Source: Chromera velia (taxonomy: Eukaryota; Sar; Chromeraceae). From it: a stretch of DNA of 47,454 nt. Of this stretch, positions 1 to 28,835 are shown piece after piece (the first letter of the stretch is position 1; each line of letters starts with the position of its first letter). A program made the translations under genes and the position numbers. The stretch is taken from the NCBI GenBank assembly GCA_018398765.1, contig JAHBMJ010000431.1:1-47454 (forward strand), given 5' to 3'. The notes beneath the pieces were generated by a model. It did not search any database. It saw nothing but the letters and a program-made list of their open reading frames with translations, and was not told the origin of the DNA.

Positions 1-1725
1 GACAGACAGATCGGGTTTAGGAAAGGGGTGGGCACAAGAGAGGGGATCGGAGCAGTGGTAGGCTTGGTACAGGAATGCAGAAGAGGCAAGAAGGGGCTCC
101 TGGGCGGATTTGTCGACTTCTCAAAGGCGTTTGACTCCATCCCTCGGCTGAAGCTTCTGGCAAAGCTGCAGGCTGAGGGAATAGAGAAGAGAGATCTGTT
201 GATGATTGCATCAATGTATAGAGGCGTGAAAGCGAGAGTCGATGGGGACTCGGCTCTATTCCCGGAGGGGGCAGGGGTTAAACAAGATGATGCGTTGTCC
301 CCGTCGCTTTTTCTATTATTCATTAATGACCTGTATGATGAGATTCAGAAAGGAAAACGGGGAGATGGAAAGGAAACAGAGGGGGTTCATCTTGCTGGGG
401 CCAGTTTGGGAAGTATAGGCTACGCTGATGATCTTGTTTTGTTTGTACACTCAGCAGCCGACCTCCAAGCAAAATTCGATGCCCTGGAGGGGTATTGCGG
501 AAAGTGGGGGTTGAATGTCAATCTGAAGAAAACCAAGGTCCTGCGCCTTTGTGAATACCGCGAGGACTGTAACGGCATGATTTTATACCAAGGGAAGGAA
601 GTAGACTGGTGTGATCAATACAAATATTTGGGTTGCCTTCTGTTTGAGGGAGGGGATTTGACTCGGTCGATTGAAGCACGCCTATACAATGCAGAGCGTG
701 CAATGGGGGCGGTGATTGGTCTGGCTGTGAGTCTATCTGGGTTGCCTCTCGGGGGAAAGATGCAGCTGCTGAAGGCGTGCTGGAAGCCGGTGGCACTCTA
801 TAGCCTGGAGTGCTTTCCGATAAGACAGGGAGACTGGGAGGCGATTGACAACTTGCGGCTCCAGTTTGTTCGATGGGCGGCCCGACTTCCGGTCAGGAGT
901 TTGCGTGTACCCTCTCTTTTATCTGTTAATTTAATGTCTGCTCGCGCGCTCTTGTGTGCTCGTTTTGCTTTATTCTGGATTGCACTTAGCCGTTCGCATC
1001 TCCGTATTCCTCAGGCTCTTTTGAATTCATGGAAGGGACCAGCGGGGCAGAAGTAAAGACGAGCCGTCAATGGTCTGTTCAGATGGGCAGGCCTTGACTT
1101 TTTGACGTCTCTCCCTGTCCAAAGCTCAGAAAGATGGGCTCCGAAGGGGAATTTGTTTATTTCTGCCAAAATTAAGGATGCCTGGGGAATGGAATACATG
1201 AAAAGGGGAGACAGGGAAGAAAGGGGCAACTTCCCCCTGTCTGCCTCTTTATCAGGACTATAGAGAGCTCTTCCGTCTTCTTCACGTTCTTCTCTATTTC
1301 TTTTATCTTCAAAGAATGGCCCCAAGGTACGGATGTCCTGTCTGCCGAGAAGTGCCTTATGTGAGAAGATTGAGCCACTCCTAAGGGCATTGACACTAAA
1401 TCGGAAGGGTCTGACGGGGGGGGCCAACTCTCCGGGAGAGGTGTTTTGTCTGGCAGAGGGTTGTTTAAATGGAAGAAAAATTGATGATCTCTGGCACCGG
1501 CTTTTAGTATACTCCAATTGGGTAGAAGCAAAAAATGAACTAAACAAAGTGGTAGAGGGAAAGAAAGTGAAGCAAAGGATTCAGAGAGAAGGAATTGAGG
1601 GATCGGATACAGCCGAAACAGAAGTGAGGAAGATGCTGCTTTTGGCTTTACAAGTCGATCCGTATGAAGCATGCAGAGCCGTTTGCGATCTTTGTTACTC
1701 ACTGTGCACGCCTGTCTTTGTGTGA
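1..1725 (+). pseudogene. LINE reverse transcriptase ORF2, partial, with two in-frame stops
   Basis: Frame 1 is open from the first base of the window and carries the fingers/palm blocks of non-LTR reverse transcriptases. These are an IGFRKG-type block at the very start, VDFSKAFDSI near base 112, a KQDDALSPSLFLLFINDL block near 280, the catalytic YADDLVLF near 421, a thumb-like LNVNLKKTKVLRL, and YKYLGCLLFEGG near 619. The frame then meets TAA at 1054-1056 and TAG at 1261-1263 but stays readable in the same frame to TGA at 1723-1725. That region would be the connecting and C-terminal part of ORF2. Two nonsense codons without frame loss indicate a fairly young but dead copy. The endonuclease domain, if present, lies upstream of the window. 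Confidence 0.85.
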
Positions 1726-2601
1726 ACGCAACCTTTTCTTCTTCTGTTCGAGTCTTATATTGCCACCTCCAACGCGCATGCTGCTCATGAGCTCACCAAG
1801 CGAGCACTTCAGGGGATCTCGCGCTTAGCCTTATCTCTAGAGTTGAGTGATTGACAATCTCTTGCATGAAGATGGGCTGCTGGGAGCACGGCTCCACTCT
1901 AGCAAAGCCAACTTCATTCATTCATTCATTTATCATATGAAGTAGCCTTGCTCATGTGCAAGCACACCCTGCCAGAAGTGGAAGAGTTTGAAAAGAAATG
2001 CAGTTGCTTTGTCCCTCCTGGCCGGCCACCCTATGGCGTCCAGACAGAAGGTAAAGCGAGGACAAGAACCTTAGGGAAGATCTACAACACTCAGTCATAC
2101 CAGACTGAGTACAACAGTTTACAGAAGGTTCGTCGCTACATCAGTTTAAGTTCTAGCGCGATCTAGGATTCCAATCGGCTGGATTCACTCTATCATGCAC
2201 GGTTTTTGCTCATCCCTCTCTTTCAGACTCTAGAGCTGACAATGTATCAAACAGACATCAGCGTTAAACGATGCTATCCATTGCTTAAGTGTCATGTTGC
2301 CTGAATGCGAAGATCAGACTCGACTTCGATCGACGCGCGCGCGACATGTACGAAGCAAAGCACGGCGGCGGAATGTGGCGCGGCACGTGGGCTCACTCAG
2401 TCATAGCGCATGCGAAAGCTCAAAAGGCGGCGCCACAGGGTCGGACTCCACACAGTTAACTTGTTAAGCTAGTTGCGAAATGTTGCCACATGAGGGTGCA
2501 TCATTTAATAATCTGCCTTGCGTGTTGTGACTTGTCGAACGCTATAGACGCCTATTATGGGCCGATAGCCGCCGAATAGCGATGGCGTATGATGATGATG
2601 A
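1..2601 (+). mobile_element. Degenerate non-LTR (LINE) retrotransposon, 5' end outside window
   Basis: The segment holds a reverse-transcriptase reading frame (1-1725), then about 860 bases with no supported gene that end in a short GATGATGATGATG tract at about 2588-2601. A 3' end of simple trinucleotide repeats is common for non-LTR retrotransposons, so I take this as the element's 3' untranslated region and tail; that boundary is inference. No terminal repeats are seen, which fits a LINE. AT-rich host-like sequence begins immediately after the tail. Confidence 0.6.
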
Positions 2602-3173
2602 TGCACTTTAATATTAATTAGTGCTAAAAACTAGACTAAAAAATTAGCTTAAAAATTACTAGTACTCAGCTTATAAAAATTATTCACACTTAAAATTACT
2701 TTAAAGTTAGCACTAATCTTTCGCATTTTTAATGTTAAACATACGGGGGGTCATCCTCTTTGTTTAACCATTATCTTTGCTAACTAGTTTGCAAAACACT
2801 ACAGAACACGTGTATGTACTAGTAGACTACAAGGCCCGGACACATGATGAACCACATCTCATATACCAGACAAATCTGAGACGATGTAAAGCTATAATCC
2901 TAAGGTGTAAAGAACAACACGGAAAGAAAGGTAAAAAACATGATTGACCTAAATATTTTTTTTTTGCTGCTGCAAATACTTTTAAACTCAGATTTAAAGG
3001 TGCTTTCAAGTTCTGTGAATAGTTGAAACAGGTTCATAGTACTTGATGGTGCTTTGTGACGTTTTTTAAATACACATGAGATCAGGCGGTTTTTCAGGTG
3101 AATTGCTCCGCTATCTTGAGCTAATACCCATGGATGGTTCTAGCAGTGGTCAGAGGATGGAGCAGAAGCACTG
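1726..3173. other. LINE 3' region followed by AT-rich spacer
   Basis: I see no gene here. Bases 1726-2601 look like the untranslated 3' part of the LINE. Bases 2602-3060 are AT-rich, with runs such as TTAATATTAATTAG and a poly-T tract near 2955. The last hundred bases run into the 3' end of the minus-strand TPS-like gene, whose stop codon is at 3174-3176. A polyadenylation site cannot be placed from sequence alone. Confidence 0.5.
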
Positions 3174-21596
<18,423 letters not shown>

Positions 21597-21706
21597 GTGA
21601 CCGGAGGGGGGGAAGGGGCGCGCCGCGGTGTCGCTTCCCCTCCGTCTACTGCAGAGCAATGGGGGCACATAGGCAAGAGAGGACGACAAGTTTTGTGTGT
21701 AGGCAG

Positions 21707-23007
21707 CTGACGTGGTCAGTTAGGGGGTATGAAGACAGCAGGGAGAAAGCTCTTTTCATATTCTTGGCTCCTTGCCCGTATGTCTGTGTGTTTCTCTGTG
21801 TGTAAGTAAGACTGACTGACTGACTGACTGATTGACTGACTGATGACTTCTGCTTTCTGAGATGAGTGTGACTCTTTGTCTGCTTTGCTGAATCTGTCGG
21901 AAGTTTCTCACTCTTTCTCTCTGCCCCCCTGTGTGTCTGTCTGTCCGTCTTCCAGGGCTCCTCCACGTCCTTGCGGCAAGATTTCACTGTCCGTAAGTGA
22001 CTTGACCTCAGAGATTGATCTGATGATGGAAAAATGAGCCTTCTGCCAGTCATTCCACGAAGCTGTCTAGTTCTCCGGATGAAGTGCGACAGAGGAGGGT
22101 GTGAGGCACTACCACAAAGGAATCCTACGAACCACTCACCCATCTTGCCCTTGGCCTTGATGTGCCATTGCAAGGACTCCAGTGGACACAGTGATGTGTG
22201 TCCGTGATCTTCCCCACCCTTCCCGTCCCTTGGACGGTCAGGCGCGTGCGTCAGCAGGCTGCTTGTGCTTGCGTCCTCGTACGCTCAGGGGACAGGAACG
22301 ATTGGGAGGAAGAAAGGACAGTTGACAGTTTGCTTCCACCGTCGTCTCGATGCGGGCTCACCGAGCTAAACAAATAAATCGAACCTTCTGAACCTCAGAC
22401 CACCTTCATTCCTATTCGGAAGAGCGGAATGCGAACTCAAGACTCTGCCAGTAAATCCTCTGCATCTGTGTCAGATCTGGTGCTGTTGTCAGTCACCGGC
22501 AGTCGGTGGATACTCACAAGATCTCACAAGTGTTCTTTGTGTCAGAAGGAGACGACGCACAACACAGTGTTGCGCCGCGTGCATGGAGACTGCATGCGTA
22601 TCGGTATCACCTGCTGAGGTGATGTCAGGTCACTCATGGGAACTTCAGTGGCACTGGCATGTCCCGTGCGTGGATGCATGTGCGTGGTGCGCGCAAGGCG
22701 GGGGCCACGGCCAGGTAACGACTTGACGTCTCCTCTTTTCGACCGCGCACGCAGTCTAATTTCTCTGCATATGTTTCTGTGCCCAAAAGGGCACCTGATC
22801 AGACGAAAGTGGAAGTTTGTTTTGCTGGCAAAACACAGCTGGAACACATCCTCAGTAAGAGACTGCGTTTGACTTATTCGGATATCGCCAAACTCCTTGA
22901 GTCTCGATAGACAGACAGAAAGAAAGACATAAGAGAGACCGTTGAAGAACGTCTATTTCATCTTACCTTCTCTGAGTGGACCTCATTTTTTCGTTTACTT
23001 CGTCAAG
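21707..23007. promoter_or_regulatory. Divergent intergenic/5' region between the TPS-like gene and MTHFR
   Basis: The minus-strand TPS-like gene and the plus-strand MTHFR diverge from this stretch of about 1.3 kb. It includes an ACTG/ACTGATTG tetranucleotide tract near 21811-21845. A possible 5' exon on the minus strand ends at a strong donor (GTGAGTGG after 22140) and joins the phase of the acceptor at 21707. Its frame is open upstream to about 22285 but without an ATG. No core promoter motif can be named with confidence. Confidence 0.4.
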
Positions 23008-26000
23008 ATGCGCGTTGATCAGGTAAGCCTATATGTTCTTTTTCGTTTTGCAGTGGCTGTGCTGGTGTTTTCCCGTCTGACGCCTTGTCCTTTCCCTCTA
23101 CCTTGTGGTGTGTCTCTTCCTTCACTCACTCCTTCTGACGAATAGGTCCAATCAGCAAATCTGTACACATCCCCCAGCTGCCACGTCCGTACACAAGTCC
23201 CCTTTTCCTCTCTGTCTTCTTCTGTGCAGAAAATTCGCGAGTGGCAGGAGCAGAACCCCGGGCGGTACTTCTTCTCTTTCGAGTACTTCCCTCCCAAGAC
23301 AGAGACGGGGACTTTGAACCTCTACGACCGTCTGGACAGGATGGGCATGTTGAACCCTATGTGGATCGACATCACCTGGGGGGCTGGGGGCTCCACTGCA
23401 GACAAGACCATGGACATCTGCCTCAACGCCGTCAGATACCATGGCCTGGAGCCCATGATGCACCTCACCTGCACGAACATGAAGAAGGAAATGATCGACG
23501 AGGCCCTCGAAAAGGCAAGTCAGAAACAGGAGAGAGAGCAGGGCAACATGCGAAGGAGTCAATCTCGATGTTTGACCATTTGAACCTTGTTGAAATGATC
23601 CTCGACGAGGCAGATCGAACACTTATCTTCCATCCTTCCTGCATCCGGTACCTCTCGAGAAGCGTGTGTGCGCGTCTGTGTCAGCTTCTCTGTGTAAGCT
23701 TCTGTGCGAATACTCGAAAGTTGTGCATCATTGTCTGTCAGTGTGTTGCTGTGCATAGCCCTGTGTCACGGCGTCTGACTCTGTGTGTGTGCAGTGCAAG
23801 GAGAACGGTATCCAGAACGTTCTCGCTCTCCGAGGGGACCCCCCTCACAATCAGGAGAGGTGGACCGCTGTGGAGGGGGGGTTCCAGTACGCATCTGATC
23901 TGGTGGCATACATCAGGGTGAGGGCTTCTTCGTTGTTCGGGGNNNNNNNNNNNNNNNNNNNNNNNNNNNNNNNNNNNNNNNNNNNNNNNNNNNNNNNNNN
24001 NNNNNNNNNNNNNNNNNNNNNNNNNNNNNNNNNNNNNNNNNNNNNNNNNNNNNNNNNNNNNNNNNNNNNNNNNNNNNNNNNNNNNNNNNNNNNNNNNNNN
24101 NNNNNNNNNGGGGGGGAGGTACTTATGAGTTGGGTTCTGTGTGTCCTTTTGAGACGGCTGTCTTTCGAAGTGCCAGCGTTTCGGTTCAATTTTTGCTTTT
24201 GATGGTTTTCTCATTGAATCTTTTCGCCTCATTTGTCTGTCTCCTTTTTGTTGGAACGCCAATCGCCTCAAGGGGTGTGTGGGCACCAGAAGGCCCTTCG
24301 AAAAAAGTGCTTCTTTAGACATGCGAGTCTTATGTGTGTCTTCACTTTCTACCTACCTCTGCCTTGCTGCTGTTCCTGTGGGTGTACGTACGTGTGCAAA
24401 CAGGAGAAGCACGGGGAGTACTTCTGCATCGCCGTGGCCGGGTATCCGGAGGGTCACCTCGAGAACGAGAGCAGAGACGACGACCTGAAGAATCTGAAGT
24501 ACAAGGTCCGTCCGTCTGGATGGATGGATGGATGGATGGCTCCTCCCTCGGCCGGGCAGTCGGGATTAGATCCATCCACACGAAGAGGGGGAGAGGCAGA
24601 CACGGAGAAAGGTGTTGTCGTTTGAAAACGTTTCTGCTGTAACCCTACTCCCTCGGTCTCTTAGAAATAATCTGCCAGCTGAGTAGAGGAACAAGTAACG
24701 ATAAGTAGCCCTTGATTTTTGCTCTTCTCTTCTTTTCTCTTCTCCGTGCAGGTGGACATGGGTGCGAACTTCATCGTGACCCAGCTCTTCTACGACAACG
24801 ATGAGTTCATGGCCTTCGTCAAGAGGGCGAGAGACATCGGGATCGAGTGCCCCATCATCCCCGGTGGGTGTGTGGGTGGGTAGGATGTTTGCTTTCTAAC
24901 TTGGGTTGGGTCTTTGATGCGAGGATGTTTGTTTTTTGAGGTTGGGTCTTTGATGCAAGGATGTTTGTTTTTTAAGGTTGCATGGGTCTTTGATGCAAGG
25001 ATGTTTGTTTTTTAAGGTTGCATGGGTCTTTGATGCAAGGATGTTTGTTTTTTAACGTTGCATGGGTCTTTGATGCAAGGATGTTTGTTTTTTAAGGTTG
25101 CATGGGTCTTTGATGCAAGGATTTTTGTTTTTTAAGGTTGCATGGGTCTTTGATGCAAAAAACCGTCCTTTCTTTCTGGCGGGGGGATGTACCAGTTGTT
25201 TTGGACTCAATTGAATTATTCTGTCTTGTCCGCCCTCGACGCCAGCCCTTGTCTTTCTGGTGTGCAACGTTCGATGTGCCCTTTTCCCTTCTCACCTCCC
25301 CGGGTCGATTGAATCTGTACCTCTGTCCCATTCTGTCTCGCCCTGGCTGCGTGTTCTCCTTCAGATGCATGCTTTTCGTTACACATGACATACGAGGGAT
25401 GTTGCAGGCATCATGCCGATCCAGAACTACGCAGGGTTCAAGCGCATGACGACCCTCTGCAAGACGAAGGTGCCCCCCGCGGTTTTGGAGGACCTGGAAA
25501 CCATCAAGGACGACGACGGTGCCGTGAAGGACTTCGGAGTCAAACTGTGCATCCAGATGTGCAAACGGTTGATGAAGGAGGGCGTTTGTCCAGGACTCCA
25601 CTTCTATACACTCAATCTGGAGGTCAGTCGGGTGGGGGCGGATCCTCTTTCTTTGGCTTTTTCCATTCTGCTGTGATTTGGATTCTGCTGATTCTTTTTT
25701 GTTTCACTAGAGAAGGCGCCTTCGGTTGCAACGACTTAAACTCTCTCAATTCCCCCCTCTCCCCCTCCCTTCTTTCCGTCTTCACTCCAATACGTTCATC
25801 TGCCCCTGCAACGTTACTTCTTGCAGGTGTCGGTGATGAGGATCGTCGACGGTCTTGAGCTGGTTGCCGATCACGTCTCCTCCCGTGCATTGCCCTGGAA
25901 GAGGGTGGGTATGTGTGTTTGTGTTTAGCTTGTTATTTTGCTTGCCTCTCCGTCATTGGGCAGACTGCTTGTGGGGTGTGTGGTCGTTGGGGTGCGTGTG

Positions 26001-28402
26001 TGTGTGGTGAAGAAGGCTCTGGTTGCTTTTGCACTCAGACCTTTTCTCTCAATTCCGTGTGATTCTTCCCACGCTTCCAACCTGCCTTCTGCTCATCTGT
26101 GCTCTGGCTCTTTGTTCTTCGCCAGCAGTGCGAATTGATCCCCTGTCTCAGCTTCTGACAGACTGGGTGCGTCTTTGCCTTGCTGCTGTGATTTGCAGTC
26201 CGTCCACCCTTCCAGAGACAAGGAGGAGGTGCGCCCGATCTTCTGGGCCAACAGACCGAAGTCCTACATCAAGAGGACGATGGAGTGGGACGACTTCCCC
26301 AACGGAAGATGGGGAAAGATCGGTCAGTCAGTCAGTCAGTCAGGCGGTCGGTCGGTCGGTCGGTCGGTCGATCAGTCAGTCAGTCAGTCAGTCAGGCGGT
26401 CGGTCGGTCGGACAGTTAGTCAGCCGGTCGGTCGGTCGGACAGTCAGTCAGCCGGTCGGTCGGTCGGTCGGTCGATCAGTCAGTCAGTCAGTCAGTCAAT
26501 CGATCGGTCAGTCGGACAGTCAGTCAGTCAGTCAGTCGATCGGTCAGTCGGACAGTCAGTCAGTCAGTCACTCAGTCAGTGAGTCAGTCAGTCAGCCTGT
26601 AAGCCACTCGGTCAGTCAGTCACAGTCAGTCAGGCGGTCGGTCTCTTCGGGTTGTTGCGCAAGTCACAGTGGAGGCTGTCATCACAGAAGGAAAACGTCG
26701 ATTGATTGATTGATGTGTTTCGTGGTATGACAGCTCCTCCTCAAATATCAACCAGCTGAATCTGTTCGTGATCACGAATGGCCTCCCCTTCATTCAGGCC
26801 TCTTCTGTGCTCTCCCCGTGAAATGGAATCTCTCTTTCCCTCCGACCTTCCCTCAATGTCACCTTGCCACCAACTCCCTCCTTCTTTCTGTGTGCGCATG
26901 CAGACTCCCCCGCCTACGGAGACGGCTTCGTGTCTGCGAGTCAGAACCCAGACGAGACGGTCAGTCAAGCAGGGAGGAGCATCTCTGTCTCTATCTACAC
27001 CCTGACAAGACATCCATTCCGTAACATTGCCTTTTATCTGTTAACATCGGTATTCTCTCTCTCTCTCTCTCTCTCTCGCGGAAGTCCCATGTTTGCGTCG
27101 TCCCCTATTCTCTGCCCGTTTGATTGCCTTTTTCCATGCTCCTTTCGTTGCCTCTGCTCCATCTCTCTCTGCAGTCGATGAGCCACCGCCGGAAGATGTG
27201 GGGCGAGGACCTCGCTTCGTTCGACGACGTCTTCAGAGTCTTCACCTGCTTCATCAAAAACGACCCGACGGTCCCCCGAATCCCGTGGTGCCCCGATGCT
27301 CCCGCAGAAGAAACCAACTTCCTCAAAAAGCAGCTGGTGGCCATGAACAAGAAGGGGCTGTTGACGATCAACTCCCAGCCCCGAGTCAACGGCGCTCTCT
27401 CCTCGGACCCCTACTTCGGCTGGGGCCCTCACAAGGGGTTCGTCTACCAGAAGGCCTACGCTGAGTTCTTCTGCTCCCCCGGAATGCTCACCCGACTCAT
27501 CTCGGCAGCAGAGGCAGGCAGACTCGGGACCAACGTCACCTACACCGCTGTCAACAGACAGGTGAGGAGGGTCGGGAAGAGATGGACATACACATGTAGA
27601 CAAACAGGTGCTTGTTTTTCGCGATTCCTCAGCATGTCCGACCAGACAGTCTTTGTGGGTGCAGAGCACGCGCTGACTCGACTAAGAACGCCAGGCTATA
27701 TGCGATGAACACCCTCGTCCACCTCCACTTGGTTCCGTGTTCTCTTGTTGTTGTCTGTGACTGTGTATTGCCCCAAACGAGAGTTCATTCACAAGTGCTT
27801 TTCTCATTCCTTTTGCTCTTTCTGTCTGTGTGTCTCCCTCTGCAGGGAAAGGTCCAGACATTTATTTTCATACATAAGAATTCTGTATGAAAATAAATGC
27901 ATGCACTCTCTGTGTGTCTCTCTCTGCAGGGGAAGGTCCAGACGAACTGCGCTGAGGACTCTGTGAACGCCGTCACGTGGGGAGTGTTCCCGAACTCCGA
28001 GATCAAACAGCCCACAGTGGTTGACTACGCCTCCTTCGTGATCTGGAAGGACGAGGCCTTCTCTCTCTGGTCAGTGAGGTAGACACGATCGGGGGGATGT
28101 TTTGCTCATTGTGGAGTTCTCTTGTAGGATTCTTTTTCGCCTTCTGTGGCAATTCGAGTGGCTACGATGAACAGAATTTTCTCTTTGTCGTCAAGTTGGT
28201 GCTGTTTGGGCTCTTCGCGAGTTTGTGTTTGTCATATCTCTGCATGGGTGTCTCCTCTCCCCTCCCTCTTCTTTCTGTCTCTTCTCTTCTCTCTCTGTGT
28301 ACTTGCCTCAGGGTGGACGAGTGGGGCTGCCTCTACCCTGATGACTCCAAGTCCCGTCAGATCATCGAGGAGGTCCGTGCTTTCTTTGTCTTTCTTTCCT
28401 TG

Positions 28403-28433
<31 letters not shown>

Positions 28434-28434
28434 A

Positions 28435-28465
<31 letters not shown>

Positions 28466-28835
28466 TTCTCTCTCTCTTTTTTTCTTTCTTTCTTGCTTTC
28501 TTTCTTTCTTCTTTGTTTTTATTTTTTTGCTGTCCCTTCATCTCATGCTATGACTGGTTTCTTCTTAGTCGATCGGGGCCTCTTTCTTTTTGGCATTCTT
28601 TCGAAAAGCCCGATTTGCTGGATGCCCTGGTGGGGGGTTGGCGATGAGCGCATTTTTGGCAGGGTTTTGTTTCTGTATCTGTTGTGTGCGTTTGAATCGT
28701 GTGCTTGTGCAGATCGCGAACAACTGGTGGTTGGTGAACATCGTTGACAACGACTTTGTGTCTGGAGATCTGTTCAACCACCTGACCGAGGAAGTCTCGG
28801 ACCCCATCAAGCACAAATGTTCCTTCAACTGGTGA
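23008..28835 (+). CDS. MTHFR: Methylenetetrahydrofolate reductase, 13 exons, complete
   Basis: This flavoenzyme reduces 5,10-methylene- to 5-methyltetrahydrofolate, supplying methionine synthesis in the cytosol. Exons: 23008-23022, 23230-23514, 23795-23917, 24404-24505, 24752-24863, 25408-25622, 25827-25904, 26199-26322, 26904-26959, 27175-27561, 27930-28069, 28312-28372, 28713-28835. All phases agree and give 606 codons plus TGA, normal for eukaryotic MTHFR. The catalytic TIM barrel runs from [13 protein letters not shown] (catalytic Glu) through [16 protein letters not shown] (folate/FAD loop), AVAGYPEGH and [10 protein letters not shown] to [15 protein letters not shown]. The linker has [11 protein letters not shown] and [11 protein letters not shown]. 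The C-terminal SAM-responsive domain follows ([46 protein letters not shown]). The sequenced parts of AYIR and EKHGEYF join without loss, so the N gap is intronic. The donor after exon 2 is GC (GCAAGT). Confidence 0.97.
23943..24109. other. Assembly gap (167 N) in MTHFR intron 3
   Basis: A run of N between exons 3 and 4 of MTHFR. Poly-G follows it directly (GGGGGGG at 24110), so a G-rich repeat probably caused the gap. Family alignment across the two flanking exons is continuous, so no coding exon is expected inside. Confidence 0.97.
24904..25158. repeat. 40-base minisatellite in MTHFR intron 5
   Basis: Five nearly perfect 40-base units (starting about 24961, 25001, 25041, 25081, 25121) of the form ATGTTTGTTTTTTAAGGTTG plus CATGGGTCTTTGATGCAAGG, preceded by a shorter degenerate unit. 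Units differ by single bases, which suggests recent expansion. Confidence 0.95.
26323..26640. repeat. GTCA/GGTC tetranucleotide array in MTHFR intron 8
   Basis: About 320 bases of alternating (GTCA)n and (GGTC)n blocks with occasional GGACAGTC and GATC steps. It starts exactly at the donor of exon 8: the splice donor GTCAGT is the first unit of the array. Confidence 0.95.
27826..27943. mobile_element. Hairpin mini-element bracketed by 34-base direct repeats (locus H), MTHFR exon 11 acceptor
   Basis: Copies at 27826-27859 and 27910-27943 differ at two positions. The spacer contains perfect 14-base arms ATTTATTTTCATAC and GTATGAAAATAAAT around a centre with AGAATTCT. The second copy contains the acceptor and first 14 bases of exon 11. 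The first is an intact-looking duplicate acceptor with exon start, differing within the exon part by one synonymous base (GGA against GGG). Confidence 0.9.
28384..28526. repeat. Pyrimidine microsatellite (TTTC/TCTG)n in MTHFR intron 12
   Basis: Tracts of TTTC, then TCTG, then TTTC units, giving an extended pyrimidine-rich stretch between exons 12 and 13. Confidence 0.93.

Noticed and set aside
22429-22872. Small + strand frames between the TPS-like gene and MTHFR
   Set aside because: Short, no family signal, no splice phase linking them to MTHFR exon 1.
23943-24109. A missing MTHFR exon in the N gap
   Set aside because: Exons 3 and 4 join in phase 0 and the family alignment is continuous across the gap.
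24904-25158. Regular repeats as a CRISPR array
   Set aside because: Units are head-to-tail without unique spacers, inside a eukaryotic intron.
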